From: CAYSUS01 sp964434165
Lineage (GTDB): Bacteria > Planctomycetota > Planctomycetia > Pirellulales > Thermoguttaceae
NCBI GenBank assembly: GCA_964434165.1
Contig: CAYSUS010000034.1
Location: 1-64,000 of the forward strand
Length of the DNA stretch: 64,000 nucleotides
Reading direction: 5' to 3'
Part shown: positions 25,754-35,324 of the stretch, piece by piece
How positions within the stretch are numbered: the stretch's first letter is position 1
Layout of the letters: every line of letters starts with the position of its first letter
Position numbers and translations under genes: made by a program
The notes under the pieces: model-generated
The model's database searches: none
What the model saw: the letters and a program-made list of their open reading frames with translations, nothing else
What the model was told of the DNA's origin: nothing

Positions 25754-28700
25754 ATGGATTCCCTCAAACCGGGTCCCTCACTTCACACGCCGCTTCAGGA
25801 GGTGCTCGGGTACCTGAACTTCTCCTCCGGCAGCCCGGACCCGCGGTTCCTCGCCCGCCTGAACGTCCTGTTCGAGTGGATCGAGGCGCGCTGCAGCGAC
25901 GAGGGCATGCCGGCCTGGCGGATGCTGGGCGGGGTGCTCCGCGATCATCTGGAGGAGCTGCGCGGCTCCTCCGAGGCGTTCCGCAACGTCGATCAAGCCG
26001 AGGCGATCGTGCGCATCGTGTTCCATCACGCCTTGGACGCCTATCGCCGCTGGCATCGCGACCTGCTTTTCCACCAGTCGGACGAGACGTTGTTTCTGCC
26101 GCTGTTCATCGGCCGGATGTGCGAGGCCGTACTCGCCCAGGGCGCCCCCTGGGAGCCGGTCGATCGGGTCGTGGACGGGGCGGTCCGGCAGCTGAACGAT
26201 TACATCGGCCACCGGCCCGTGGCGGTCCTCCGCACGCGCCAGAAGATCCAGCCTTACGCCCACGAGCGCGTCCGGCCGATCCCGCTCTACGTGGCCGGGG
26301 CGGGCGTGGGCTGGAGCCGCTACCGGGAGCTGGTCTCCGAGGCCCTGAAGATCCTCGGCGCGACCGACCCCGACTTGCTTCACGCGGCCTGGTTCGATCC
26401 GGAGGCGCTGGACGAACTGGCCGTCGATCCGCGGGCCTACGACTTCGACCACCCGGTCAATCGCCGGCCCAACTACCAGTTCGGCCAGTGGGACCCGCAT
26501 CACCTGGACCTCCAGGGGCGTTATCGCCGCTACGTGCTTCAGCAGGTGACCCTGGACACGATGTTCGCCCGCGTCGAGCAATCCACCGCGGCCGACCGCG
26601 CGGAGATGCTGTTCGAAGCGGCGGCGGTCCTGGCCGGCACCATCCTGATGGGCTCGGGGATCAGCGGCGACCGGCCCGAGGCCCACGATTCCTCGGTCTC
26701 TCTGGCCGTTCTGCTGCCGCAGATCGCCGCCTACCGGGACCAGTTCTACGTCGAGCTGCTCGAGCGCCTGGAAGGCAAGCACGGCCGGCGGCTTCGCGCC
26801 GAGGCCAAGAAGCTCAAGCAGCCGTTCGGCGGAGCCCGACAGCATCTCAATCGCGAGCTGGCCCGCCGCAGGGCGTGCCAGTTGCAGCACGTTCACCTGG
26901 CGCAGATCTTCGCGCGGATCGGCGACATCGAATCGGCCACGAGGCAGGCCCGGATCATCCCCGGGGCCTCCGCGCGCATGCGGTGCGAGCTGAACTGCCG
27001 TCTCACCACGGCGCATCTGGCCATCGACCGCCGCAACCTGGACGGGGCGGCCGCCGTGCTCGGCGAGATCGAGGACCTTCTCCATCGGGCGATCGAGTGC
27101 GGCGCGCTGGTCGATCCCTGGAACATCCTCGGCTTCGGAGGGCATTTCAGCATCTTTCCCGCCGTGGAGAACAGCGTCCACGATCAGCGGGTCGAGGAGT
27201 TGATCGACCTGATCAGCCGCATCTTCGAGCTGGCTGCCCGGCTCGCCAAGGAGTCGGCGGCCGGCGGCCGGAAGGACCTGGAGCAATCGATCCTGGTGTG
27301 GCTGGAGAAGACCGCGGCCTGGTGGGACCAGTTCGCCAGCACCGAGGTCTCGGGGGTCCAGGGGATCTCGGGGCGCGAGACCTGGCAGTCGGCGGTCGGC
27401 GTGGCCCGGGCCCTCGGGGCGTGGCACGAGGCCGGGACCGCGGCGGGCGACGTGGCCTTCTGGCAGGGGCACGTCGAAGCGTTCCATTCGCCCAAGGCCT
27501 ACGCGCTGGTGGTCGAGGCCCTGCTCGAGCAGCACGACCGGGTCGCCGCGATGGCCCTGTTGGTGCAGTGGCTCAGCCAGGCCGACGAGATCGCGCTGGT
27601 GGAAGAGACCTACTCGTTTCACCGGCTTGCCGTGCGCTGGATGCAGGAGCTTTGGCATCCCGCCCCGGAGCGCGCGTTACCCGGGGCCCCCGCTTCGCCC
27701 TCCCAGCCGGACCTCTCCGAGGAGGAGAAGTGGACGCTGGCCCGGAAGTTCCTCGACTTCGTTTGGGCCAATGCGGGCGAGTACGGCGAGGTGCCCGGCC
27801 TGGAGATCGGCCCCGAAGCCGGTCTGGAGCCGCCCGAGGAGGCCCTCTCCGTCGAAGAGGACGAGGAGGACGAATCGGGGGGCCTGTTCGGCGCCGCCTA
27901 CGAAGGGGTCACCTACCGCGACACGACCGACGACGGATTCGAGGGCGAGATGCTCGAATGGGGCGACCAGTCGTCCGATTTCGAGCTGGCCGTCGAGGGC
28001 GAGCGGATCCTGCACCGGCTGGCCTTCTGGAACACGATCTCGAGGCTCTGGAAGGGCCTCGCCGCGGCGCCCGCCCCGTCGGTCGATCCGGCCGTCCGCG
28101 ACCAGGTCCTCGACGGCTGGTTCTTCGAGCTGGCGGGGCACCGGCGGCGTCTGGCGCGGCTTCTTGCTCAGGTCCAGCGCTATCCGATCCCCCCGCCGCG
28201 GAGCACGCACGACGCGATGGTCGAATACGACCGGCGGCGCGAGATCAAGGAGAGCCTGCTCGACCGGATCATCTCGTGCTGCGTGGAGATGGCCGACGCG
28301 GGATGGATGCTGCTGGCCCACCGCGCCGGCGAGTCCCTGTCCGACGACCTGGAGGACTGGGAGCGCGTGGCCGTGCTCACGCTCCGCGCCATCGTGCGCG
28401 ACGACCGCAAGGCCGTGCATCGCCACTGGTCCAGGCTTTGCGTGGGGCTCCTTCAGCAGCCGCTCCTGTACGTGCCCACCGCCCGGGGCGGCGCGCCGGA
28501 AACCGTGCTCGCCTCGCAGAAGCTCCAGCGCGTGCTGCGCCGCCTGCTGTCCTGGCTGCCGCGCCTGGGCATGCTGCAGCAGACCGTGGAGCTGATCTCC
28601 ATCGTCCGGGAGATGGAGCGCACCCACCCGGTGGGCCACGGGGCGATTACCGAGTTCGACCGGCTGTTCGACACGGGCTTCCGCGCCATGGTCCGCTGCG

Positions 28701-29722
28701 TCGTGGCCTCCTCCGCCACCTGGAAGCGCTCCAAAGGGGCCCCGGCCAGCGACGCCGACGACCGCATCGTGGACAGCCTGGACACCCTCTCCCGGCCGCT
28801 GCTGCAATGGTGGCTCGAGCACAGCCGCGCGATCCGTCTCTCGCCCATGGAGGCCGTGCGCGGCGAGAAGAAGTTCCGCGAGCTATGCCGCTTCATCCAG
28901 ACCTACGGCGGCGACTGGTTCCAGCAGCAGTTCATGAACTACGGCAACCTGCGGGCGATTCTGCTTCAGGGCGTGGACGATTTCCTCGAGTCGCTGGCCG
29001 AGGAGCCCGAGGCCGGACCGCTTCGCCGCCTCGTCGAGGACCTGCCCGACCCGGAGGCCCGCCACGAGGCCGCCCGATGGCTCGAGCTGACCCTCGACGC
29101 CGTGGTCGAGCACTACGGCGAGTACATGGATTACAACAGCACGACGACCCAGTCGGACCGCGGCGAGATGCTCTACACGCTGCTCGACTTCCTCCGCGTG
29201 CTGGCCTCGTACGAGCGCGTGCAGTGGAACCTCAAGCCGCTGGCCTCGGCCCACGAGGTGCTTATCCGCGAGGGACGCGCCGCGGCGGCCGAGCTGTGGC
29301 GCGAGGCGATCGTCGAGCAGACGCACGAGATCGCCGACAGCCTCCAGCAGCGCTACGAGAAGCTGTGCCGCAAGTACGGCATGCGACTGGCCAGCGTCGC
29401 CGACCGCCTCAATGAGCGCTTCGTGCGCCCCCTGGCCGTCGATCGCCTGCGGTCGCTCGTGCTCCCGGCGATCCGTGAGATCCGCGCGGGCGGGAAGTCG
29501 CCGGCCTTCGACCAACTGGCCGACGAGACGTCGCAGATGGCCGAGGAGCCCAGCGGCGTCGGGCTGGAGGTGCCCGAGTGGCTGGAGTCCCTGGCCGAGG
29601 AGGTCGAGGTGGAGGTCGCCCAAGGCGCCGATCCGCGCGACACGCTGGCCGAGGAGCTCGCCGTGAAGCAGCGCACGCTGAGCTACCAGGAGATTCAGAA
29701 GCAGATCGCGCGGTGGGAGTGA
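25754..29722 (+). CDS. Large uncharacterised helical protein (1322 residues)
   Basis: No family recognised. There is no signal peptide or membrane span, so it is probably cytoplasmic. The sequence is strongly helical, with many Leu/Ala/Glu/Arg heptad-like stretches and abundant Trp. It opens with LKPGPSLHTPLQEVLGYLNF, and has Pro-rich patches (RPIPLYVAG, PIPPPRS). An acidic spacer of about 20 residues (near residues 695-715, SVEEDEEDE) divides it into an N-terminal part of about 690 and a C-terminal part of about 600. The pattern suggests an alpha-solenoid scaffold. The start at 25754 has a GGAGA site and no signal; the longer frame to 25625 has odd composition. It is divergent from the propeller gene, with a thioredoxin-fold gene converging at its end. 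Confidence 0.75.
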   Translation: MDSLKPGPSLHTPLQEVLGYLNFSSGSPDPRFLARLNVLFEWIEARCSDEGMPAWRMLGGVLRDHLEELRGSSEAFRNVDQAEAIVRIVFHHALDAYRRWHRDLLFHQSDETLFLPLFIGRMCEAVLAQGAPWEPVDRVVDGAVRQLNDYIGHRPVAVLRTRQKIQPYAHERVRPIPLYVAGAGVGWSRYRELVSEALKILGATDPDLLHAAWFDPEALDELAVDPRAYDFDHPVNRRPNYQFGQWDPHHLDLQGRYRRYVLQQVTLDTMFARVEQSTAADRAEMLFEAAAVLAGTILMGSGISGDRPEAHDSSVSLAVLLPQIAAYRDQFYVELLERLEGKHGRRLRAEAKKLKQPFGGARQHLNRELARRRACQLQHVHLAQIFARIGDIESATRQARIIPGASARMRCELNCRLTTAHLAIDRRNLDGAAAVLGEIEDLLHRAIECGALVDPWNILGFGGHFSIFPAVENSVHDQRVEELIDLISRIFELAARLAKESAAGGRKDLEQSILVWLEKTAAWWDQFASTEVSGVQGISGRETWQSAVGVARALGAWHEAGTAAGDVAFWQGHVEAFHSPKAYALVVEALLEQHDRVAAMALLVQWLSQADEIALVEETYSFHRLAVRWMQELWHPAPERALPGAPASPSQPDLSEEEKWTLARKFLDFVWANAGEYGEVPGLEIGPEAGLEPPEEALSVEEDEEDESGGLFGAAYEGVTYRDTTDDGFEGEMLEWGDQSSDFELAVEGERILHRLAFWNTISRLWKGLAAAPAPSVDPAVRDQVLDGWFFELAGHRRRLARLLAQVQRYPIPPPRSTHDAMVEYDRRREIKESLLDRIISCCVEMADAGWMLLAHRAGESLSDDLEDWERVAVLTLRAIVRDDRKAVHRHWSRLCVGLLQQPLLYVPTARGGAPETVLASQKLQRVLRRLLSWLPRLGMLQQTVELISIVREMERTHPVGHGAITEFDRLFDTGFRAMVRCVVASSATWKRSKGAPASDADDRIVDSLDTLSRPLLQWWLEHSRAIRLSPMEAVRGEKKFRELCRFIQTYGGDWFQQQFMNYGNLRAILLQGVDDFLESLAEEPEAGPLRRLVEDLPDPEARHEAARWLELTLDAVVEHYGEYMDYNSTTTQSDRGEMLYTLLDFLRVLASYERVQWNLKPLASAHEVLIREGRAAAAELWREAIVEQTHEIADSLQQRYEKLCRKYGMRLASVADRLNERFVRPLAVDRLRSLVLPAIREIRAGGKSPAFDQLADETSQMAEEPSGVGLEVPEWLESLAEEVEVEVAQGADPRDTLAEELAVKQRTLSYQEIQKQIARWE

Positions 29723-29907
29723 CGCGCAAGGGCGGAGCCAGACTGCCAGGACGGGGACCCAGGTCCGAAGCACGAAGCTGCAATGACAGAAACGGGCATG
29801 GCCATCGCCTCTCGTCGGTTGGGGGCGTTCGTGCTTCGATTTCCGAGTCCGTTTCGTATTCCGTGCCTCGTGCCCCGTGTTCCCCGTCGTGTTGGGTATG
29901 AACGCTC

Positions 29908-30357
29908 CTAGCTCTCTTGGCCGTCCTCCGCCTCCCCCAGCGCCCGCCGGATCTCGTGGCACACCGCGTCCGGGTCCAGGGGCTGTCCTCGGCGGCTGAG
30001 CACGCGGCCGTTGATGACCACGGCCGGCAGGGAGAAGACCTGCAAGGCCGCGCGCAGCCCGGCTCCCCAGCCCGGACGATAGCGGAGCACGTCGCGCACC
30101 AGGCGCGGGGCCAGGTAGAGCTGGTTGCGCGGATCGACGATCTCCACGGCCACGCGGGCCCGGCCCTGGCGATCGGGGAAAAACCGGCGGATCGCCCGGT
30201 GCAACAGGCCCAGGTCGCGCTGGTGCTTCTTGGCCTCGGCGAACAGGTCCTTATCGGTGACGGTCGGGTCGCTGTCGTCCAGCGACCCGCAGCATCCCCC
30301 GCCGGTCATTTGCTCGGCGTTCTCGCGGATCAGAAGGACCGAGACGGGCACGTTCAT
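29908..30357 (-). CDS. Thioredoxin-fold protein with N-terminal CC motif
   Basis: 149 residues. A beta strand (MNVPVSVLLIREN) is followed by GGGCCGSLD, helical charged sequence, a central strand (RVAVEIVDPRNQLYL) and a C-terminal LPAVVINGRVLSRRG block, which looks like the cis-Pro strand of thioredoxin folds. The vicinal CC near residue 23 replaces the usual CxxC, so a redox or metal-binding role is possible. There is no signal peptide, and no clear Shine-Dalgarno is seen. A 1337-residue frame that includes this gene runs antisense through three real genes and is a shadow. Function unknown. Confidence 0.65.
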   Translation of the reverse strand: MNVPVSVLLIRENAEQMTGGGCCGSLDDSDPTVTDKDLFAEAKKHQRDLGLLHRAIRRFFPDRQGRARVAVEIVDPRNQLYLAPRLVRDVLRYRPGWGAGLRAALQVFSLPAVVINGRVLSRRGQPLDPDAVCHEIRRALGEAEDGQES

Positions 30358-30705
30358 GGCGAGTGGCGAGTGAGTCAGGGTGAGGGCACCAACCTCCCCT
30401 CTCCCGCGAGCGGGGGAGACGGCGCCGACCGGGCTCCAGCCTCTCCCCCCGGGCTCCGAGGCCCGCAGGGGCATCGATCTCGCGGCCGGCCGCATGGCTC
30501 CGGTTCGTTCGCTACGGTCATCTCGCGGAGCCATGCGGGACTTCTTCCTTGACATGAGAATCGCTCCCCCTGGAAGATACAAGGGGCCGGGGGTCAGGGC
30601 GTGCCGGGCGAGCGGCGAGCACGTCCGTGCCCGGCCGTTGAGCAAGCGGACGCGCCGCCGCGTCGTGGTGCCCCGCGTTGAACACTGAACAAGATGGAGA
30701 CGTTC
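30358..30705. other. Intergenic region with REP-like hairpin
   Basis: It lies between the divergent thioredoxin-fold gene and a propeller gene. A hairpin at 30399-30418 (CTCTCCCGC / GCGGGGGAG, 8 of 9 paired) follows a GAGTGGCGAGTGAG tract. Both words recur in the gap at 43083-43423, suggesting a dispersed element. Nothing else is recognised in this stretch. Confidence 0.5.
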
Positions 30706-32025
30706 ATGTCGCTTCGTCGAACGACCTTCGCCCTGACGGCGTTTCTCGCCGTGGCCTTGCACCTCGCGCCCTTGCCGGCCCGAGCTGAGAACTGGCCGAT
30801 GTGGCGCGGGCCGCGGGGCGACGGCCACAGCCTCGAAAAGGGCATACCCCAGCGCTGGGACGGCGCGACGGGCGAGAACGTCGCCTGGCGCACGCCCGTG
30901 CCGGGTCGCGGATACGCCTCGCCCGTCGTGTGGCAAGACCGGATCTTCCTCGTCACGTGCCTGGAAGAGAGCAAGCAGCGCGTGCTCCTCTGCCTGGACC
31001 GCCGCTCGGGCGGGATCCTCTGGCAGAAGGTGGTCCTCACCGCGCCGCTGGAGAAGAAGCACTCGCTCAACAGCTACGCCTCCGGCACGCCGGCCACCGA
31101 CGGGAAGCTCGTGTACGTGACGTTCCTCGAACCCGACTTCGGCCGCGACGAGATCCCCCGCGGCGCGCGTAAGGCCGCCACGCCCGGCGACATGGTGGTG
31201 GCGGCCTACGATTTCGACGGCAACCGCAAGTGGCTCGTTCGCCCGGGTCGCTTCTCCAGCATGCACGGCTATTGCAGCAGCCCCGTGCCGTTTGAGGACC
31301 TCGTGATCGTCAACGGCGACCACGACGGCGATTCGTACCTCGTGGCCCTGGCGCAAGCCACGGGCCGGACCGTGTGGAAGACGCCGCGAGAGAACAAGAC
31401 CCGCAGCTACTGCGTGCCGATCATTCGCCGGATCGACGGCCGCACGCAGATGATCCTCTCCGGCGACAAGTCGGTCACGAGCTACGATCCCCGCACCGGC
31501 AAGCTGCACTGGATCATCCGCGGGCCGACCGAGCAGTTCGTGGCCTCGCTGGTGTATAACGGCCGGCTGCTGTTCATGACGGCCGGCTTCCCGGAGCATC
31601 ACATCCTGGCCATCCGGCCGGACGGAGAGGGCGACGTCACCGACACGCATGTCGCGTGGCGCACGACCAAGGGGTGCGCCTACGTCCCTTCGCCCATCGC
31701 GTCCCCCGACGGCCGGTACTTCCTCGTCGTGTCCGACGGGGGCATCGCCAGTTGCTTCGAGGCCGACACGGGCGACCGCAAGTGGATGGAGCGTCTCGGC
31801 CGGCACTTCAGCACGTCGGCCGTCTCGGCCGAAGGCCGGGTCTATTTCCTCTGCGACGACGGCTCGATGACCGTGCTCCGGCCGGGCGACGACCTCGACG
31901 TCGTGGCCCGCAACGAGCTCCCCGAGGAGTGCTTCGCCTCGCCGGCGATCAGCCAGGGCAACCTGTTCATCCGCAGCGTGAAGTACCTGTACTGCATCGG
32001 GGCCAGGGAGGCGGCCGCCGAGTAG
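30706..32025 (+). CDS. Exported PQQ-like beta-propeller protein
   Basis: 439 residues from the ATG at 30706, which has GGAG 7 bp upstream; a start at 30694 is possible. A Sec signal (TFALTAFLAVALHLAPLPARA) precedes the classical planctomycete opening NWPMWRGPRGDGHS. The blades include LCLDRRSGGILWQKV, YDFDGNRKWLVRPG, TGRTVWKTPRENKTRS and EADTGDRKWMERLG. The family is very abundant in planctomycetes; its ligand and reaction are unknown. It is followed on the same strand by two sulfatase genes with gaps of 99 and 64 bp, so a single transcript is plausible. Confidence 0.85.
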   Translation: MSLRRTTFALTAFLAVALHLAPLPARAENWPMWRGPRGDGHSLEKGIPQRWDGATGENVAWRTPVPGRGYASPVVWQDRIFLVTCLEESKQRVLLCLDRRSGGILWQKVVLTAPLEKKHSLNSYASGTPATDGKLVYVTFLEPDFGRDEIPRGARKAATPGDMVVAAYDFDGNRKWLVRPGRFSSMHGYCSSPVPFEDLVIVNGDHDGDSYLVALAQATGRTVWKTPRENKTRSYCVPIIRRIDGRTQMILSGDKSVTSYDPRTGKLHWIIRGPTEQFVASLVYNGRLLFMTAGFPEHHILAIRPDGEGDVTDTHVAWRTTKGCAYVPSPIASPDGRYFLVVSDGGIASCFEADTGDRKWMERLGRHFSTSAVSAEGRVYFLCDDGSMTVLRPGDDLDVVARNELPEECFASPAISQGNLFIRSVKYLYCIGAREAAAE

Positions 32026-32124
32026 CGCACGGTGCCGCGATGGAAGCTCGGCCAGGGGGGGCATCGGCACCGGCAAGTCAGAGTGACGCATCTTGGATCG
32101 CACCGGACCTTGAAGGAGACGACG

Positions 32125-33573
32125 ATGATTAAGCGCGGACTGTGTCTCGGATTCGCCCTGATGCTCAGCGGCGTGGCCGCCGCGGCGGATCGGCCGAACA
32201 TCCTCTTCTGCCTGGCGGACGACTGGGGATGGCCGCATGCGGGGGCGTACGGCGACCCGGTCGTCAAGACCCCGGCGTTCGATCGGCTGGCCCGGGAGGG
32301 CGTGCTGTTCGACTATGCGTTCATCTCCAGCCCGTCGTGCACCCCCAGCCGCAACGCCGCGCTGACCGGCCAGCAGTTCTACCGCCTCGACCACGGGGCG
32401 AACCTGCACAGCACGCTCGATCCCAAGCACCCGAACTTCATGTTCCTCCTCCGCGACGCCGGGTACGAGATCGGCCACTGGCGCAAGGCCTGGGGACCCG
32501 GCGATTTCAAGGCCCTGGGCTACCAGGAGCACCCCTGCGGCCCGAGCATGTCCTTCGACAAGTTCATCGGACAGCGCGACAAGAGCAAGCCGTTCTGCTT
32601 CTGGTTCGGCACGTCCGATCCGCATCGCCCCTACAAGAAGGGCAGCGGCAAGGGGTCGGGCATGGACCTGGCCAAGGTGCCGGTGCCGCGCTTCTTCCCG
32701 GACGTCCCCGAAGTCCGCTCCGACATCGCCGACTACTACGGGGAGGTGCAGCGGTGGGACCGGGACGTGGCCGCGGCGATGGAATTGCTCGAAGAGGCCG
32801 GCGAGCTGGACAGTACGATCGTCGTGATGAGCGGCGACCACGGCATGCCGTTCCCCCGATGCAAGGGCAACCTGTACGACTGGGGGGCGCGCGTGCCCCT
32901 GGCGATCCGCTGGGGCGCCCAGGTCAAGCCCGGACGGCGCGTGAAGGACTTCGCCTCGCTGACGGACCTGGCGCCGACGTTCCTGGAGGCCGCGGGCGTG
33001 GCCGTTCCGAAAGCGATGACCGGCCGATCGCTCCTGCCCGTTCTCTCGGCCGAGGGCGAGGGGCGCATCGACCCGAAGCGCGATCTTCTCGTGTTCGGGC
33101 GCGAGCGCCACGTCCCGGCGCAGGGGATGCCGTCGCTGGTCGGCTACCCCGCCCGCGCGATCCGCACCGACCGCTGGCTGTTGATCCTCAACCTGGAAGA
33201 CGACCGCTGGCCGGCCGGCGTGCCCTCCGGCGCCAGTCATCCGATCGACGTGCACGCCGACTGCGACAACGGGCCGACCAAGTCGTTCATCGTGGATCAC
33301 CAGAGCGACCCCGAGCACGCCAGGCACTTCGAGCTGTGCTTCGCCAAGCGCCCGGCCGTGGAGCTGTACGACTGCGGCGCCGACCCCGACCAGGTGCACA
33401 ACCTGGCCGGCGACCCGAAGCACGCCGAAACGGTGAAGGCGTTGCGCGGCCGGCTCGTCGAATACCTCAAGGCCACGGCCGACCCCCGCTTCACCGACGC
33501 CCCGGTGAAGTTCGACGAGTATCCCTACCGCGCCGGCTACTTGAAGGCGTATCTGGAGAAGAAGGGATACTGA
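32125..33573 (+). CDS. Secreted sulfatase (formylglycine type)
   Basis: 482 residues with a Sec signal (LGFALMLSGVAAAA). The alkaline-phosphatase-like core starts DRPNILFCLADDWGWPHAGAYG, carrying the metal-binding aspartates. The formylglycine signature is SCTPSRNAALTG (CxPSR). The SGDHGMPFPR block holds the second metal and sulfate ligands. It hydrolyses sulfate esters after conversion of the Cys to formylglycine by a maturase not found in the window. The start has an AAGGAG site 6 bp upstream. The substrate is unknown; neighbours suggest a sulfated polysaccharide. Confidence 0.92.
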   Translation: MIKRGLCLGFALMLSGVAAAADRPNILFCLADDWGWPHAGAYGDPVVKTPAFDRLAREGVLFDYAFISSPSCTPSRNAALTGQQFYRLDHGANLHSTLDPKHPNFMFLLRDAGYEIGHWRKAWGPGDFKALGYQEHPCGPSMSFDKFIGQRDKSKPFCFWFGTSDPHRPYKKGSGKGSGMDLAKVPVPRFFPDVPEVRSDIADYYGEVQRWDRDVAAAMELLEEAGELDSTIVVMSGDHGMPFPRCKGNLYDWGARVPLAIRWGAQVKPGRRVKDFASLTDLAPTFLEAAGVAVPKAMTGRSLLPVLSAEGEGRIDPKRDLLVFGRERHVPAQGMPSLVGYPARAIRTDRWLLILNLEDDRWPAGVPSGASHPIDVHADCDNGPTKSFIVDHQSDPEHARHFELCFAKRPAVELYDCGADPDQVHNLAGDPKHAETVKALRGRLVEYLKATADPRFTDAPVKFDEYPYRAGYLKAYLEKKGY

Positions 33574-33637
33574 GAGGCGACCCTGGTCCGTCCTGTTTCC
33601 GGACCCGTGCACAACGTCGGCCCGCAGAGGGACTCTG

Positions 33638-35017
33638 ATGAAGAACGTCTTCCAGTCAGTCGTCGTGTTGGCTGTTTGTACATCGGCCGCCTTGGCGGCG
33701 GAATCGGCAGCGGGCAGTGCCTCGGATCGGCCAAACGTCCTGTTCATTGCAGTCGATGACCTGAACGACTTCCCGACCTTCGCCGGGCGGTATCCGGATG
33801 CGAAGACCCCGAACATGGATCGGCTCGCCCGGCGCGGCGTGGTGTTCACCAGGGCGCATTGCCAGTTCCCGCTGTGCGGCCCGTCCCGTGCCAGTATCAT
33901 GGCCGGCCTGCTCCCGTCCACGCTGGGTTACGACGACCACATGCGCGACGAGGACCTGGAGAAGCGCGCCCGGCAGCTTGGCACGGAGCTGATGCACACT
34001 TGCTTCGCCAACAACGGCTACAAGACGATGGCCGTGGGGAAGATCTGCCACCATCACGTGCCGCGTGGGAGCGTCGATGCCAGCGGTGGACGCGGGAGCT
34101 TCCACGGCGGCACCGGCAAGCTCCGCAAGAACTGGCCCCAGGAGGGAACCAGCACCGACTGGGCGATGGCGCCCGAGCGCGACGACCTGCTTCCCGACCA
34201 CGCCGCCGCCGAGTGGGCCGTGGGGCAGCTCCAGGCAGAGCACGACCAGCCGTTCCTCCTGATGGTCGGCTTCCTCCGTCCGCACGTCCCGTGGTACGTG
34301 CCCAGGAAGTGGTTCGATCTTTTTGACAGGGAGAAGCTGACGCTCCCACCGTACCGCAGCGACGACCTGGACGACGTCCCGGAAATGGCGAAGGAGATCA
34401 GCATTCTCAAGCAGATGCCCAGGACCGATTGGGCGATCGAGAACAACCAGTTTCGCAACATCGTCCACGCCTACCTCGCCTGCATCAGCTTCAGCGACCA
34501 CCAGGTGGGCAAGGTGCTCGACGCGCTGGAAAGGAGCCCTTACAAGGACAATACGATCATCGTGCTCTGGTCCGACCACGGCTACCACATGGGCGAGAAG
34601 AACACGTTCCAGAAGCAATCGCTCTGGGAGCGGGCCTCGCACGTGCCGCTGGTGATCGCCGGCCCACAGGTCAAAGCCGGCGGGCGCTGCGACCGGGTGG
34701 TCAGCCTCCTGGACGTGTACCCCACGCTCCTGGAGATGTGCGGCCTGCCGGCGAATCCCAAGAACGAAGGACACAGCCTCGTTCCGCTCCTTGAGGACCC
34801 GCGGAGACAGTGGCCCCATCCGGCGATCATCGGCTGGAAGAAACGAAGCTTCGCAGTCCAGAACGAGCGCTACCGCTATATCCGCTACGGCGACGGCAGC
34901 GAGGAGCTGTACGACCACCAGGGCGATCTGAAGGAATGGACGAATCTTGCCGGCAGACCTGCGCTCAGCCAGATCAGGAAGGAAATGGCGGAGCTCCTCC
35001 CGAAGACGGCGCGGTAA
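33638..35017 (+). CDS. Secreted sulfatase (iduronate-2-sulfatase-like)
   Basis: 459 residues with a Sec signal (VVVLAVCTSAALA). NVLFIAVDDLNDFPTFAGRYPDAKTPNMD is characteristic of the iduronate-2-sulfatase-like branch. The formylglycine motif is LCGPSRASIMAG, and IIVLWSDHGYHMGEKNTF and KQSLWERASHVPL are the later metal and substrate blocks. It probably removes sulfate from a uronic-acid-containing or similar glycan in the periplasm or outside. It follows the other sulfatase by 64 bp with an AGAGGG site. Length is typical. Confidence 0.93.
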   Translation: MKNVFQSVVVLAVCTSAALAAESAAGSASDRPNVLFIAVDDLNDFPTFAGRYPDAKTPNMDRLARRGVVFTRAHCQFPLCGPSRASIMAGLLPSTLGYDDHMRDEDLEKRARQLGTELMHTCFANNGYKTMAVGKICHHHVPRGSVDASGGRGSFHGGTGKLRKNWPQEGTSTDWAMAPERDDLLPDHAAAEWAVGQLQAEHDQPFLLMVGFLRPHVPWYVPRKWFDLFDREKLTLPPYRSDDLDDVPEMAKEISILKQMPRTDWAIENNQFRNIVHAYLACISFSDHQVGKVLDALERSPYKDNTIIVLWSDHGYHMGEKNTFQKQSLWERASHVPLVIAGPQVKAGGRCDRVVSLLDVYPTLLEMCGLPANPKNEGHSLVPLLEDPRRQWPHPAIIGWKKRSFAVQNERYRYIRYGDGSEELYDHQGDLKEWTNLAGRPALSQIRKEMAELLPKTAR

Positions 35018-35324
35018 GGGATCGCGCAGAAACGGCTCCTCGGTGCGTGGTGAGCGGGTGCGAGGGCGGGGCGGCCGCCCGTGCGCTTCCGCGGCAGGTG
35101 GCGGGACGATGGCCCGGGCTTCGTGTTGCCGTGGTTCGCGCCGCTCGGTCCTGCATCGAACCCCGGGCACGGATGATGCAACGGCGCCGGAAGCCGGCCC
35201 CGCCCCCACCCGCCCCGTTGACACGCGCCCGCGGGCGACGACAATATAGAGCCTGTTCCGCGGCCCTCGAGCCGTGGTCCCGCCGATCGCCCTCCTTCCA
35301 TCTTCTACTCAGGGAGTCGTTGCC
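35018..35324. other. Intergenic region with a promoter candidate
   Basis: 307 bp separate the sulfatase from the oxidoreductase. Nothing coding was seen. A good promoter candidate sits at 35218-35247. Confidence 0.45.
35218..35247 (+). promoter_or_regulatory. Sigma70-type promoter of the Gfo/Idh gene
   Basis: A perfect TTGACA (35218-35223) is 18 bases from CAATAT (35242-35247), with TATAGA overlapping. It lies 78 bp upstream of the oxidoreductase start. It suggests the gene is transcribed separately from the sulfatases. Confidence 0.5.

Noticed and set aside
29908..33921. A 1337-residue minus-strand open frame
   Set aside because: It runs antisense through a propeller and two sulfatase genes with clear motifs. 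GC-rich codon use gives long open antisense frames. Only its last 149 residues (29908-30357) are protein-like.
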